A stretch of 42,793 bases of DNA from a virus. A model generated the notes under the pieces. That model had not been told where the DNA came from, did no database searches, and saw only the letters and a program-made list of their open reading frames with translations. The stretch is from IMG/VR virus record IMGVR_UViG_3300028030_000028, positions 1 through 42,793 of that record; one strand, given 5' to 3'. Position numbers and translations under genes: made by a program. This document shows positions 20,914 to 28,660 of this stretch, piece by piece (the stretch's first letter is position 1; the number at the start of each line of letters is the position of its first letter).

Positions 20914-22604
20914 AAGTCTTAAAACGATCACAGGCCCTGGCTTTGTATAATGACTCAATTACGGAGCGCGAAGACTATGAGGTAGAGTGGCGAGCGGTAA
21001 GTCGGTATCTATTACCAGCTCGAGGAGTATGGAATCGTACCTCTAAGCCCAGGAAACGTCGAGTAACCAACTCTGCAGTTGTTAATCCTGAAGCTGAAGA
21101 CGCTTTGTATGTGCTCACCTCCGGCTTTCATGGCGCTTTAACCTCGCCTTCTCGGCCTTGGTTTAGATTGGATTGGTCTGATAGCAAGGTTAAAGAAGTA
21201 GAAGAGCTTAAAGCCTGGTTGCAAGAATGCGAACGTCGTATGCACGCTGCTCTTCAGCAAAGTAACTTCTACCCAGCTATTGAATCAGCTTATATCGAAA
21301 TAGCAGGTTTTGGTATTAACTCGATGTTTATTGGGTCAAATAACGATGGAACAGATATTCCCTTTTACTTTGAACCACTAACTGCAGGGGAGTACTCATA
21401 TGCCTATGGTAAGCTTGGTCAACTAGCAGTTTATTGCCGAGTGATCTTTATGAGTCAACGACAAATCGTATCAACCTATAAGAAAGCTCCCAGAAAGCTC
21501 AAAAACCGAGTTAAACTTAATGCCTCGGGTGTTGACATTGTAGATCGTTCAATACTCGAAATTATCTTGCAAGGCGAAGGAGATAAGCCTTTTAAAAGGT
21601 TTACGTACCTGCTGGAAGATGAAAAAGGCTTCACCAGTTCAGAAGCTCCCCTGGCCTCTGAAAGCTTTTATGAAATGCCTTATGTAGTAGGTAGATGGTC
21701 TTCGGTTGCGCGAGATACTTATGCACTAGGCCCTGGGGTACGAGCAATTCCATCAGTTAAGAGCCTTCAAGAAGTCGAGAAGTCGATTTATATGGCTGCT
21801 CATAAAATGGTAGACCCTCCTACTATGGCCCCAGCAACTTTACGAGGTAAACTAAATACGCTACCAGGCGGTAAGAATTACTATATGAACCCGAATGATA
21901 AGATTGAAAGTTTGTATAACTTTCGATTTGATATTCAGGGAGCCGCTGCAGTAGCTGATCGTATTTCAAAACGAATTACTAATATCTTTTACAACGATAT
22001 ATTCTTAACAGGGTCTAGGGACCCGAACGCCAGCCCATACAAGGCTACTGAAGTCCAAGCGAGAGAACAAGAAAAGATGCTTCGACTTGGTCCGGTTGTC
22101 GAACGATTACAGCATGAGTTTTTAAAACCAATTGTTGAACGGTGTTTTAATATCATGTTACGGGGTGGCTACTTTCCGGAGCTTAATCCTGCCTTAGCAA
22201 AGATGGCTGGAGCATATAATATTTCAATTGTGTCACCTTTAGCTACAGCTCAACGGGCGGTAGCTCTGCAAGGAATCACATCCTTCTTAAGCTTTATCGG
22301 TCAGGCTGCACAATTTAAACCTGACATTATGGATAACGTGGATGTCGATGAAGCTGCAAGAGACTTTGGTGATATTACTGGAGTAAGATATGGTATATTA
22401 AGGCCAGAGTCTGCTGTTAAAGAGATTCGGGCTACCCGAGCAAAAATGCAGGCTCAACAAATGGCTAAAGAAGAAGCTATGGCTCAAGCACAAGCCCAGT
22501 CACAGCAAGAGGTTCAAAAGGCTCAAGCTACTAAGGCTCAAGCTGAAGCTGGAGCAACCTTGATTGAAGGCCAGAAGAATGCCACGGAGGCTGGGATCTT
22601 ATGA
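20910..22604 (+). CDS. Portal protein (head-tail connector, T7-type)
   Basis: 564 aa, matching the length and N-terminal pattern of podovirus head-tail connectors: a long helical start with REDYEVEWRAVSRYLLPARG, then LTSGFHGALTSPSRPWFRL and AYIEIAGFGINSMFIG. Forms the dodecameric ring at the portal vertex through which DNA is packed and released. The C-terminus is a long Gln/Ala-rich coiled coil (about residues 505-555: KMQAQQMAKEEAMAQ and so on), probably the barrel that reaches into the head. ATGA overlap with the gene before and 4-nt overlap with the Bbp19-like gene after. Confidence 0.93.
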   Translation: MKVLKRSQALALYNDSITEREDYEVEWRAVSRYLLPARGVWNRTSKPRKRRVTNSAVVNPEAEDALYVLTSGFHGALTSPSRPWFRLDWSDSKVKEVEELKAWLQECERRMHAALQQSNFYPAIESAYIEIAGFGINSMFIGSNNDGTDIPFYFEPLTAGEYSYAYGKLGQLAVYCRVIFMSQRQIVSTYKKAPRKLKNRVKLNASGVDIVDRSILEIILQGEGDKPFKRFTYLLEDEKGFTSSEAPLASESFYEMPYVVGRWSSVARDTYALGPGVRAIPSVKSLQEVEKSIYMAAHKMVDPPTMAPATLRGKLNTLPGGKNYYMNPNDKIESLYNFRFDIQGAAAVADRISKRITNIFYNDIFLTGSRDPNASPYKATEVQAREQEKMLRLGPVVERLQHEFLKPIVERCFNIMLRGGYFPELNPALAKMAGAYNISIVSPLATAQRAVALQGITSFLSFIGQAAQFKPDIMDNVDVDEAARDFGDITGVRYGILRPESAVKEIRATRAKMQAQQMAKEEAMAQAQAQSQQEVQKAQATKAQAEAGATLIEGQKNATEAGIL

Positions 22605-22861
22605 ACGATAAAGTAAAACATGAGTTGTTAGAGAACGCCGTACTAAAGCTAGCAACATCAGACGAAGGTCGACGGTTTATATATCATATTCTGGACATAT
22701 GTGGTATTCATACTTCGTCCTTTACAGGGAATTCACAGACCTTTTATCTTGAAGGTAGAAGGTCAGTAGGACTGGAAATTATAGGCTTAATGGAAACTGT
22801 CGATCCTCGACTGTATCCTAAGCTCTTATTAACTATGCAAGAGGAGACTACAAATGGGTAA
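22601..22861 (+). CDS. Bbp19-like structural protein
   Basis: 86 aa matching the pattern of the Bordetella phage BPP-1 Bbp19 family: LKLATSDEGRRFIYHILDICGIHTSSFTGNS followed by EGRRSVGLEIIGLM. The family lies between portal and capsid genes in many podoviruses and is found in virions; its exact job is not established. GGAGG in the portal 3' end serves as ribosome-binding site. Overlaps the scaffold gene start by 8 nt. Confidence 0.85.
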   Translation: MNDKVKHELLENAVLKLATSDEGRRFIYHILDICGIHTSSFTGNSQTFYLEGRRSVGLEIIGLMETVDPRLYPKLLLTMQEETTNG

Positions 22862-23588
22862 CGATAACACGAATCCCCAAGGTAATCCGAATCCTGCGCC
22901 GGCTCAGAACCCACCGGCTCAGAACCCACCGGCTCAGAACCCACCGGCTCAGAATCCGCCGGCTCAGAATCCGCCGGCTCAGAATCCGCCGGCTCAGAAC
23001 CCATCGGCCCAGAACCCACCGGCTCAGAATCCGCCGGCTCAGAATCCGCCGGCTCAGAATCCGCCGGCTCAGAACCCACCGGCCCAGAACCCACCGGCCC
23101 AGAATCCGGAACAAAGTCCTTTAGGAGATACCGACACCCCTGGTATGCCAGGCGATCAGACCCAGCAAGGGCTTAAAGCCCCCGAGGGCACGCCTCAGAA
23201 CATCGTGGATTGGGCAGTATCCCAAGGATTTAATCAGGCTCAGTTTGATGCAGCGATTCAGCAGTATAATACCGTTATTTCTGCACAAGCTGAGGCTACG
23301 AAAACTGAATTACAACAGGCAGGTAAAGCCAAACTTGCAGAATGGGGTGATGCGGCAGAGCGTAATCTGTCGATGGCCAAATCAGCCCTGAAAACTTATG
23401 ATAAGACCGGCGAGCTTAGTAAGCTCTTGTCTGAATCAGGTTATGGCAATCATCCTGTAGTACTTCAATTTTTTAAAGACCTGAGTGATACTCTTAAAGA
23501 AGGTGAATTCACTCCAGGTAGACCAATGTCCCGAGCTCGCAAGCAGTCAGCTGCTGAAAAGCTCTACCCATCAATGAAACAAAAATAA
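22854..23588 (+). CDS. Scaffolding protein with PAQNP repeat
   Basis: 244 aa. It is taken as the capsid scaffold because it directly precedes the major capsid gene and ends in a helical, basic C-terminus (FTPGRPMSRARKQSAAEKLY), typical of capsid-binding scaffold tails. Residues about 16-85 are 14 tandem copies of the pentapeptide PAQNP (one SAQNP). A helical region from about 110 to 215 contains the likely assembly domain (AQAEATKTELQQAGKAKLAEW). AGGAG precedes the start. The repeat is probably an expandable, disordered linker, not a folded domain. Confidence 0.8.
   Translation: MGNDNTNPQGNPNPAPAQNPPAQNPPAQNPPAQNPPAQNPPAQNPPAQNPSAQNPPAQNPPAQNPPAQNPPAQNPPAQNPPAQNPEQSPLGDTDTPGMPGDQTQQGLKAPEGTPQNIVDWAVSQGFNQAQFDAAIQQYNTVISAQAEATKTELQQAGKAKLAEWGDAAERNLSMAKSALKTYDKTGELSKLLSESGYGNHPVVLQFFKDLSDTLKEGEFTPGRPMSRARKQSAAEKLYPSMKQK
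22899..23108. repeat. 14-copy 15-bp minisatellite in the scaffold gene
   Basis: Fourteen in-frame units of the type CCGGCTCAGAACCCA, differing at third positions (CCA/CCG, AAC/AAT, GCT/GCC) and one Pro to Ser change. Higher-order blocks of similar units are visible, indicating block duplication. Long open frames on the opposite strand here are artefacts of the repeat. Confidence 0.95.
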
Positions 23589-23601
23589 GGAGACATGACT
23601 C

Positions 23602-24624
23602 ATGGCTTTTGTACCCATTCAACCCAATGAAGTTCCGAATCTGGTAACGGTCGCCAAGCGAACTGATCCCGACGGATCAATTGCGAGTATCGCTGAATTT
23701 CTTACCGAATCCAATCCGGTCCTCGAGGATATGCCCGTTGTCGAGAGTAACCTGGCTACCGGTCATCGCATGACCATTCGAGCAGATATGCCTCAGGCTA
23801 CTTGGCGTAAACTTAATTACGGTGTTCGTGATTCGAAGTCCGCCACTGAACAGGTCGATGAAACTATCGGTATGCTAGAAGATTATGCCGAGGTTGATAA
23901 GGACCTGGCTAACCTTAACGGTAATTCTGCTGAATTTCGGCTGTCTGAAGATCGACCGCATATTGACGGCATGTCGGCTACCATGGCGGAGACTCTGTTT
24001 TATGGAAACACCGCTGTTCACCCTGAGCGCTTCCTTGGTATTGCACCTCGGTACGACTCATTGACCTTGGATAAACCCACAGCTGTTACCCCATCTGCAC
24101 ACCTAAAAAACGTTATCTCTCTGGGTGGTACTGGTAGTGCTTTAACTTCCGTATACTATGTGGTTTGGGGTGAAAATACAGTATTTGGCCTGTATCCTCA
24201 AGGATCCAAAGCTGGTTTATCTCAGCAAGATCTCGGTGAAGTTACCTTGTTTGACCCCGAAGGTGGTAAGTACCAAGGCTATCGTACCCATTATCAGTGG
24301 AAACTCGGTCTGGCAGTAAAGGATTGGCGGTACATTGTTCGGGTATGTAATATTAACCTGAATGATATGGATGACGCAGCCACCCGCAAGGCTCTGTATC
24401 AGGCAATGATCAAGGCTAAGTATGCTGTTCCTAATGTAAGTATGGGTCGCGGCGTCTTCTACTGCTCTGCTGCTATTGCTGCCATGCTGGACATCGCTGC
24501 CGTTGAAAAAGAGAATGCTGCCTTGGGTATTGCTGAGATTTTTGGTCGTGAGGTTACTGTTTTCCGTAATTCTCCGATCCGGCCCTGTAATGCCATTTTG
24601 GAAGCTGAAGCCCAAGTTTCTTAA
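23602..24624 (+). CDS. Major capsid protein (BPP-1 Bbp17-like)
   Basis: 340 aa, in the size range of podovirus HK97-fold capsid proteins, and placed after the scaffold. N-terminal features (IAEFLTESNPVLEDMPVVESN, MTIRADMPQATWRKLNYG, ETIGMLEDYAEVDKDLANLNG) match capsid proteins of BPP-1-like phages, as do AETLFYGNTAVHPERFLGIAPRY and the conserved tail GREVTVFRNSPIRPCNAIL. GGAGACATGACTC precedes the ATG; an out-of-frame ATG lies in the spacer. Codon choice is biased toward C-ending codons compared with neighbours, as expected of a highly expressed gene (visual impression). Confidence 0.93.
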   Translation: MAFVPIQPNEVPNLVTVAKRTDPDGSIASIAEFLTESNPVLEDMPVVESNLATGHRMTIRADMPQATWRKLNYGVRDSKSATEQVDETIGMLEDYAEVDKDLANLNGNSAEFRLSEDRPHIDGMSATMAETLFYGNTAVHPERFLGIAPRYDSLTLDKPTAVTPSAHLKNVISLGGTGSALTSVYYVVWGENTVFGLYPQGSKAGLSQQDLGEVTLFDPEGGKYQGYRTHYQWKLGLAVKDWRYIVRVCNINLNDMDDAATRKALYQAMIKAKYAVPNVSMGRGVFYCSAAIAAMLDIAAVEKENAALGIAEIFGREVTVFRNSPIRPCNAILEAEAQVS

Positions 24625-24658
24625 TTAACTTCAAATCTTAACTCTTAAGGAGAAGATA

Positions 24659-25009
24659 ATGATTTTTGATAAACATACTATGTTTGCCGACAAGGTCGAC
24701 GTCACGGTTACAGCCGAAGGAAAGCTGGACCTGATCACCAAAAACCCTGGTCGAGGGGGCGCTCTTAAAGTCGGATTGGTCTTCGATGACACTACTGCCG
24801 GTTGTACAGGTGTTCGGTTTGAAACCAGCGCTGATGATACTACCTATAAATGGCTCGGTACTCTGGCGGGTTCTGAGTTTAATGGCGGAGGTATCGGCGA
24901 ATTTGAGATCCCGTCCACTTGCCTGCGGTATGTAAAGGCTATTGTTCAAGGAGCTACTGCTGGCGTATGGACCGCCGGTATTATTGAGGCTTTCCAGTCA
25001 AATAACTAA
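24659..25009 (+). CDS. Bbp16-like capsid cement protein
   Basis: 116 aa. Position directly after the capsid gene and the sequence pattern (MIFDKHTMFADKVDVTVTAE, GGALKVGLVFDDTTAGCTGVRFETSADDTTY, EFEIPSTCLRYVKAIVQG) fit the Bbp16 family of capsid decoration proteins, which sit on the outside of the shell and stabilise it. All-beta composition. TTAAGGAGAAGATA precedes the start. Followed by a perfect motif hairpin. Confidence 0.85.
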   Translation: MIFDKHTMFADKVDVTVTAEGKLDLITKNPGRGGALKVGLVFDDTTAGCTGVRFETSADDTTYKWLGTLAGSEFNGGGIGEFEIPSTCLRYVKAIVQGATAGVWTAGIIEAFQSNN

Positions 25010-25018
25010 TATTTTCTA

Positions 25019-25047
25019 ATACCAGGGGAGTAGTCCTCCCCTGGTAT
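25019..25047 (+). terminator. Motif hairpin after the cement protein gene
   Basis: TACCAGGGGAG (25020-25030) and CTCCCCTGGTA (25036-25046) form a perfect 11-bp stem, 12 bp with the flanking A-T pair, and a 5-nt loop. It begins 10 nt after the cement stop and ends just before the AAGGAG of the next gene. No T-run follows. Probably lowers downstream expression or protects the capsid-mRNA 3' end. Confidence 0.7.
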
Positions 25048-25058
25048 AAGGAGCTAAA

Positions 25059-25355
25059 ATGAACTGTATATGCGCACAAAAATGCCAAATTCGAGTGAAC
25101 GGTCAACCGGTTGTGGCGCCAGTTGGAATGATTAAAGACTTCAAAAAATGCCCAGAGCACTGGCGGCCTTTGAAAGGGCATAAACTTGACTTTGGGACCG
25201 CATCAGAAGACGAGCTTATGGCCAGTGATTGGAAAGTACCTGAAATCTTGGCCGCTGCCAAATCCATGTATGGCATTGAGCTTAAAGTAACCAAAGATTC
25301 AAGTAAGAAGGAAATCGTTGAGCAGTTTCTCTACGCTCGTAAAAGTAAGATGTAA
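25059..25355 (+). CDS. Hypothetical protein with N-terminal cysteines, 98 aa
   Basis: Begins MNCICAQKCQIRVNG and has a further Cys at KKCPEHW, so four cysteines could bind one metal ion. The C-terminal 35 residues (AAKSMYGIELKVTKDSSKKEIVEQFLYARK) resemble a short HeH/LEM-like helix-extended-loop-helix. AAGGAG precedes the start. Lies between cement and tail tubular genes; an assembly or head-completion role is possible. Confidence 0.72.
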   Translation: MNCICAQKCQIRVNGQPVVAPVGMIKDFKKCPEHWRPLKGHKLDFGTASEDELMASDWKVPEILAAAKSMYGIELKVTKDSSKKEIVEQFLYARKSKM

Positions 25356-25365
25356 GGTATAGACC

Positions 25366-25989
25366 ATGGCTGTTTCAGAAATCCAGATTTGTAATTTAGC
25401 ACTGGCTATGATTGGCGCAGAGTCTATTAGATCATTTAGTGAGGATAACATTCGAGCTCGAATGTGTAAAAGTTTTTATGACTATACTCGAGATTACCTT
25501 CTTTATACTTTTGATTGGCCATTCGCCCGTGGACGTAAAATTATACGGCGCGTTGACCCTGTGTCTCTGGATGATGATCTGCCTGAGGGCGTTTATGCAT
25601 ATTCTATGCCTGCTGACCTTTTGGTTCCTCGAGAGCCTGAAGGCGTAAAAACCTCAGGCTCTCGTTTATGGTGGCGAGTCCAAGGGGAATATTTATGGCT
25701 GCAGTTAGATGTGGATACTACCGGACTGTATTATACTCGGCGTATTTCAAATGTGGTTCTGTTCTCAGAAGCCTTTATTCAGGTAGTCTCTCTTGGTCTG
25801 GCAGTAAAATTAGCAGTTCCAATTTCGCAAGATAAGAGTATAGCACGAACTTTGTTTCAGCAATATACTTTTGAAAGAGGTAATGCTATGGCTCTAGAGG
25901 CTAATATGGGTTCTGAATACATAGCTCCAGATGACAATGCTAATTTAGACTCATACATAACAGGACAAACAAATGCCCAGTTATCATAG
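25366..25989 (+). CDS. Tail tubular protein A (T7 gp11-like adaptor)
   Basis: 207 aa; the connector-tail adaptor ring. The pattern EIQICNLALAMIGAESIRSFSEDNIRARMCKSFYDYTRDYLLYTFDWPFARGRKII is typical of the family: helical core with Ala-Arg-rich ends, then a Trp-Pro-Phe segment. Length agrees with T7 gp11 (about 196 aa). A weak ribosome-binding site (AAGG) precedes the start. Overlaps the next gene by 17 nt. Confidence 0.92.
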   Translation: MAVSEIQICNLALAMIGAESIRSFSEDNIRARMCKSFYDYTRDYLLYTFDWPFARGRKIIRRVDPVSLDDDLPEGVYAYSMPADLLVPREPEGVKTSGSRLWWRVQGEYLWLQLDVDTTGLYYTRRISNVVLFSEAFIQVVSLGLAVKLAVPISQDKSIARTLFQQYTFERGNAMALEANMGSEYIAPDDNANLDSYITGQTNAQLS

Positions 25990-27820
25990 ATTAAAACGAA
26001 CATTTACCTCAGGCGAAATTACGCCTATATTGGAGGTTCGCTCAGATTTTAAGAAACTGCAAGCTGGATGTAAGGTTCTTAAAAATATGGTCTGTTTACC
26101 TCAAGGTGCAGTTACTCGTAGACCAGGTACTAAATATGTATTTGATTTAACTGCGCACGGCCTTGATCTTACTAAAACAGACATACGCTATCTGCCGTTT
26201 ATTTTCAATAAGCAGGAAGCTTACTGTTTAATATTGTACTATCATACTTCTGGGCATCCTAGAATGATCTTTGGTAAGCAAGACGGTACAATTTTAGTTT
26301 ACCCTGATCCACCACCTACTGAATGTCCGGCTGGGAACTCTATTTCTGTGAACGCAGGGGACGTGGTTTATTTAGACTTACCTTCCACCCTGGTATTGTC
26401 TGAACTTGATTGGGCACAGTCAGCAGATGAAATGTATATTGCTCAACGTAACACCCCTCCATTTAAAATTGTAAGACACGATGAGTATTGTTGGACAGTT
26501 GAAACTCTTACTTTTGTAGACCCACCTACCGAATGGCAAGCTCCTAATGCATGGCCGAGAAAAGTTACCATGCATCAACAACGATTAGTTTATGGCAGTA
26601 ATCTTACTCGTCGACAAACTGTGTGGTTATCTAAAGCTAATTATTTCCTCACCTTTACTCCTGCAGCCACTGGAGGAATAAAGCCAGATGACGCAATTAC
26701 TTTTAGACTAGATTCTGGAACTCAAAACCGTATAACATGGCTTCTTTCAGGTAAAGCACTATTTATCGGTACAATGGGAAATGAGTGGGCCGTTACCGGG
26801 TCTAATAGATCAGCTTTAACCCCAGATAATGTTTTAGCTCAACGGCAAACAAATAGTGGCTCAGAAGATATTAAGCCCTTAATGATTGGGCTAGCGGCTC
26901 TATTTGTTGAAAGGCATGGTCGTACTACTAATGAATTTATTTATGATTATAACTACGATAGCTATAAGAACGCTGATATTTCAGTTTTATCACCACATCT
27001 AACTGAGCATTACTCAATAATAGATTGGACATACCAACAGGTACCTTATCGAGTATTGTGGTGTATACGTCAAGACGGTGCACTTATAGCATTAACTTAT
27101 CAACGAGAACATAAAGTATTAGGATGGCACCGACATGCAACTCAAGGTAATTTTCATGCTGTTACTTCTATACCTGGTCCTGACAGAGACGATTTACTAT
27201 GGGTTGCCGTAAGTAGGGAGATAGACGGACAATCAAAAGTGTATGTTGAAATTATGTCTCCTTTCTTTAAAGGTGATGAAGCTAAGGATAGCGAGTTTCT
27301 TGATAGCGCAAGCATTCAAGAGAGCGAGAACCCTATGCCTTCTATTATTACTGGCTTAGACCACCTAGAAGGAAAAACAGTATCTGTATTAGTAGACGGA
27401 TCTGTTCATCCTGATTGTGTAGTTGAAAATGGAGAGATAACTCTAAGTTATTCTAACATCCATAAAGTAGTTGTGGGCTTGTCGTATGACTCTGAAGTAA
27501 GGCCTTTCTTACCCGATATTGAAGGCAAAGACGGCACAATCTTAGGACGGGTGCAACGTATCAAAGCTTTAGATATTTTCTTTTATAAAACCCTTGGGGC
27601 TTATATCGGTAGATCTAGTACCCACGACGCCGACCAGGTGGAAGAACTACCTTTTCGTGTTCCTACAGATTTAACTGGTCAAGCAGTTCCATTATTTACC
27701 GGAGTACGCCATGTCGAGTTTATGGAAGGCTTTGATCGTAAGTCCGAATATTTTATTAGACAAACTCAACCATTACCAATGACTATACTAGGCATAGTCG
27801 ATATTGTTGAGGTATCATAA
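25973..27820 (+). CDS. Tail tubular protein B (nozzle, T7 gp12-like)
   Basis: 615 aa. The N-terminus FTSGEITPILEVRSDFKKLQAGCKVLKNMVCLPQGAVTRRPGTKYV is the common start of podovirus nozzle proteins. The rest is rich in beta-strands and contains a repeated WLLSGKALFIGTMGNEWAVTG-like blade pattern, consistent with a propeller. Forms the tip of the short tail through which DNA leaves. Overlaps its neighbours by 17 nt and 1 nt (TAATG). Confidence 0.9.
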   Translation: MPSYHRLKRTFTSGEITPILEVRSDFKKLQAGCKVLKNMVCLPQGAVTRRPGTKYVFDLTAHGLDLTKTDIRYLPFIFNKQEAYCLILYYHTSGHPRMIFGKQDGTILVYPDPPPTECPAGNSISVNAGDVVYLDLPSTLVLSELDWAQSADEMYIAQRNTPPFKIVRHDEYCWTVETLTFVDPPTEWQAPNAWPRKVTMHQQRLVYGSNLTRRQTVWLSKANYFLTFTPAATGGIKPDDAITFRLDSGTQNRITWLLSGKALFIGTMGNEWAVTGSNRSALTPDNVLAQRQTNSGSEDIKPLMIGLAALFVERHGRTTNEFIYDYNYDSYKNADISVLSPHLTEHYSIIDWTYQQVPYRVLWCIRQDGALIALTYQREHKVLGWHRHATQGNFHAVTSIPGPDRDDLLWVAVSREIDGQSKVYVEIMSPFFKGDEAKDSEFLDSASIQESENPMPSIITGLDHLEGKTVSVLVDGSVHPDCVVENGEITLSYSNIHKVVVGLSYDSEVRPFLPDIEGKDGTILGRVQRIKALDIFFYKTLGAYIGRSSTHDADQVEELPFRVPTDLTGQAVPLFTGVRHVEFMEGFDRKSEYFIRQTQPLPMTILGIVDIVEVS

Positions 27821-28659
27821 TGATAACAGCACTAATTGCTGCAGGCTCAGCATTAGCTAATATAGCTGGTGGAGTTGCCTCGGCTAGACGAGCACAACGA
27901 GAAGGCGAGCGGGCCCAGCAGTATGCTATGTTCAACGCCATGCATAACAAGGCATGGGGCCGCGAGCAAGCGATGTTTACTTTGGCCGCCGCAGCCTTTA
28001 ATGCTCGACGAGTCTTAGAGAACGCCCGAGTTAATACTGGATTAAATACTGCAGCGATTAACCATAATGCTCAGGTGCTTCGCCAAGTTAGAGGCTACAA
28101 TGCTCTTCTAGCCGATGCTGAAGTCGAGTCGATCTACGATGCACTAGGCCTCGATAAGACTTTGGTTGAACGGCAATCACAAGTAAATATAGGTAAAGAG
28201 ATCGTAAGGCAGGCGGCCTCAGGAACTGTTATTGGTGAGGGGTCCAATGCTGAGGTCGTCACAAGTATGCTGGCCGATGAAGCTATCCAGAAAAAGATTA
28301 TGGACCACAATGCCGAAAATCGAGCTTTAGAGATAATCAATGCTAAAGCCCAAGGCCAGTGGGAAACAGAAATGCAGATTGGCAAACTAACTTATGAAGG
28401 TGAATTGAGTGCAGTCGGCCAATTAACTACGGCAGCTCTTAACTCATCAGCTATGCTTACAAACGCAGGTTTCTCCTCCTGGTCTACATTGCAAAATGCT
28501 GAGAACGCTTCACAGCGTGATATGAATATAGGACATCAGCAGCAGGCCAGATACGATGACCAAAGTCAAGCTATGCTAATGAATGGAATTTTTGGGGCAG
28601 GAAGATCACTGGCTAACTCCTATGCTAGTGGACAATTTGACTCTTTACTAACAAGCTAA
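27820..28659 (+). CDS. Internal virion protein (gp14-like)
   Basis: 279 aa. Small Ala/Gly-rich N-terminal hydrophobic segment (ITALIAAGSALANIAGGVASA), then long Ala/Asn/Gln-rich helices, the composition of T7 gp14-type ejection proteins that form a channel in the outer membrane. The position after the nozzle gene matches. GAGG precedes the ATG, which shares its A with the stop of the gene before (TAATG). Confidence 0.8.
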   Translation: MITALIAAGSALANIAGGVASARRAQREGERAQQYAMFNAMHNKAWGREQAMFTLAAAAFNARRVLENARVNTGLNTAAINHNAQVLRQVRGYNALLADAEVESIYDALGLDKTLVERQSQVNIGKEIVRQAASGTVIGEGSNAEVVTSMLADEAIQKKIMDHNAENRALEIINAKAQGQWETEMQIGKLTYEGELSAVGQLTTAALNSSAMLTNAGFSSWSTLQNAENASQRDMNIGHQQQARYDDQSQAMLMNGIFGAGRSLANSYASGQFDSLLTS

Positions 28660-28660
28660 T

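Noticed and set aside
22744-23114. Long minus-strand open frames over the scaffold repeat
   Set aside because: Products of the 15-bp tandem repeat read on the wrong strand; they have no start signals and overlap a well-supported gene. The same applies to 6018-6212 and 30618-30911.
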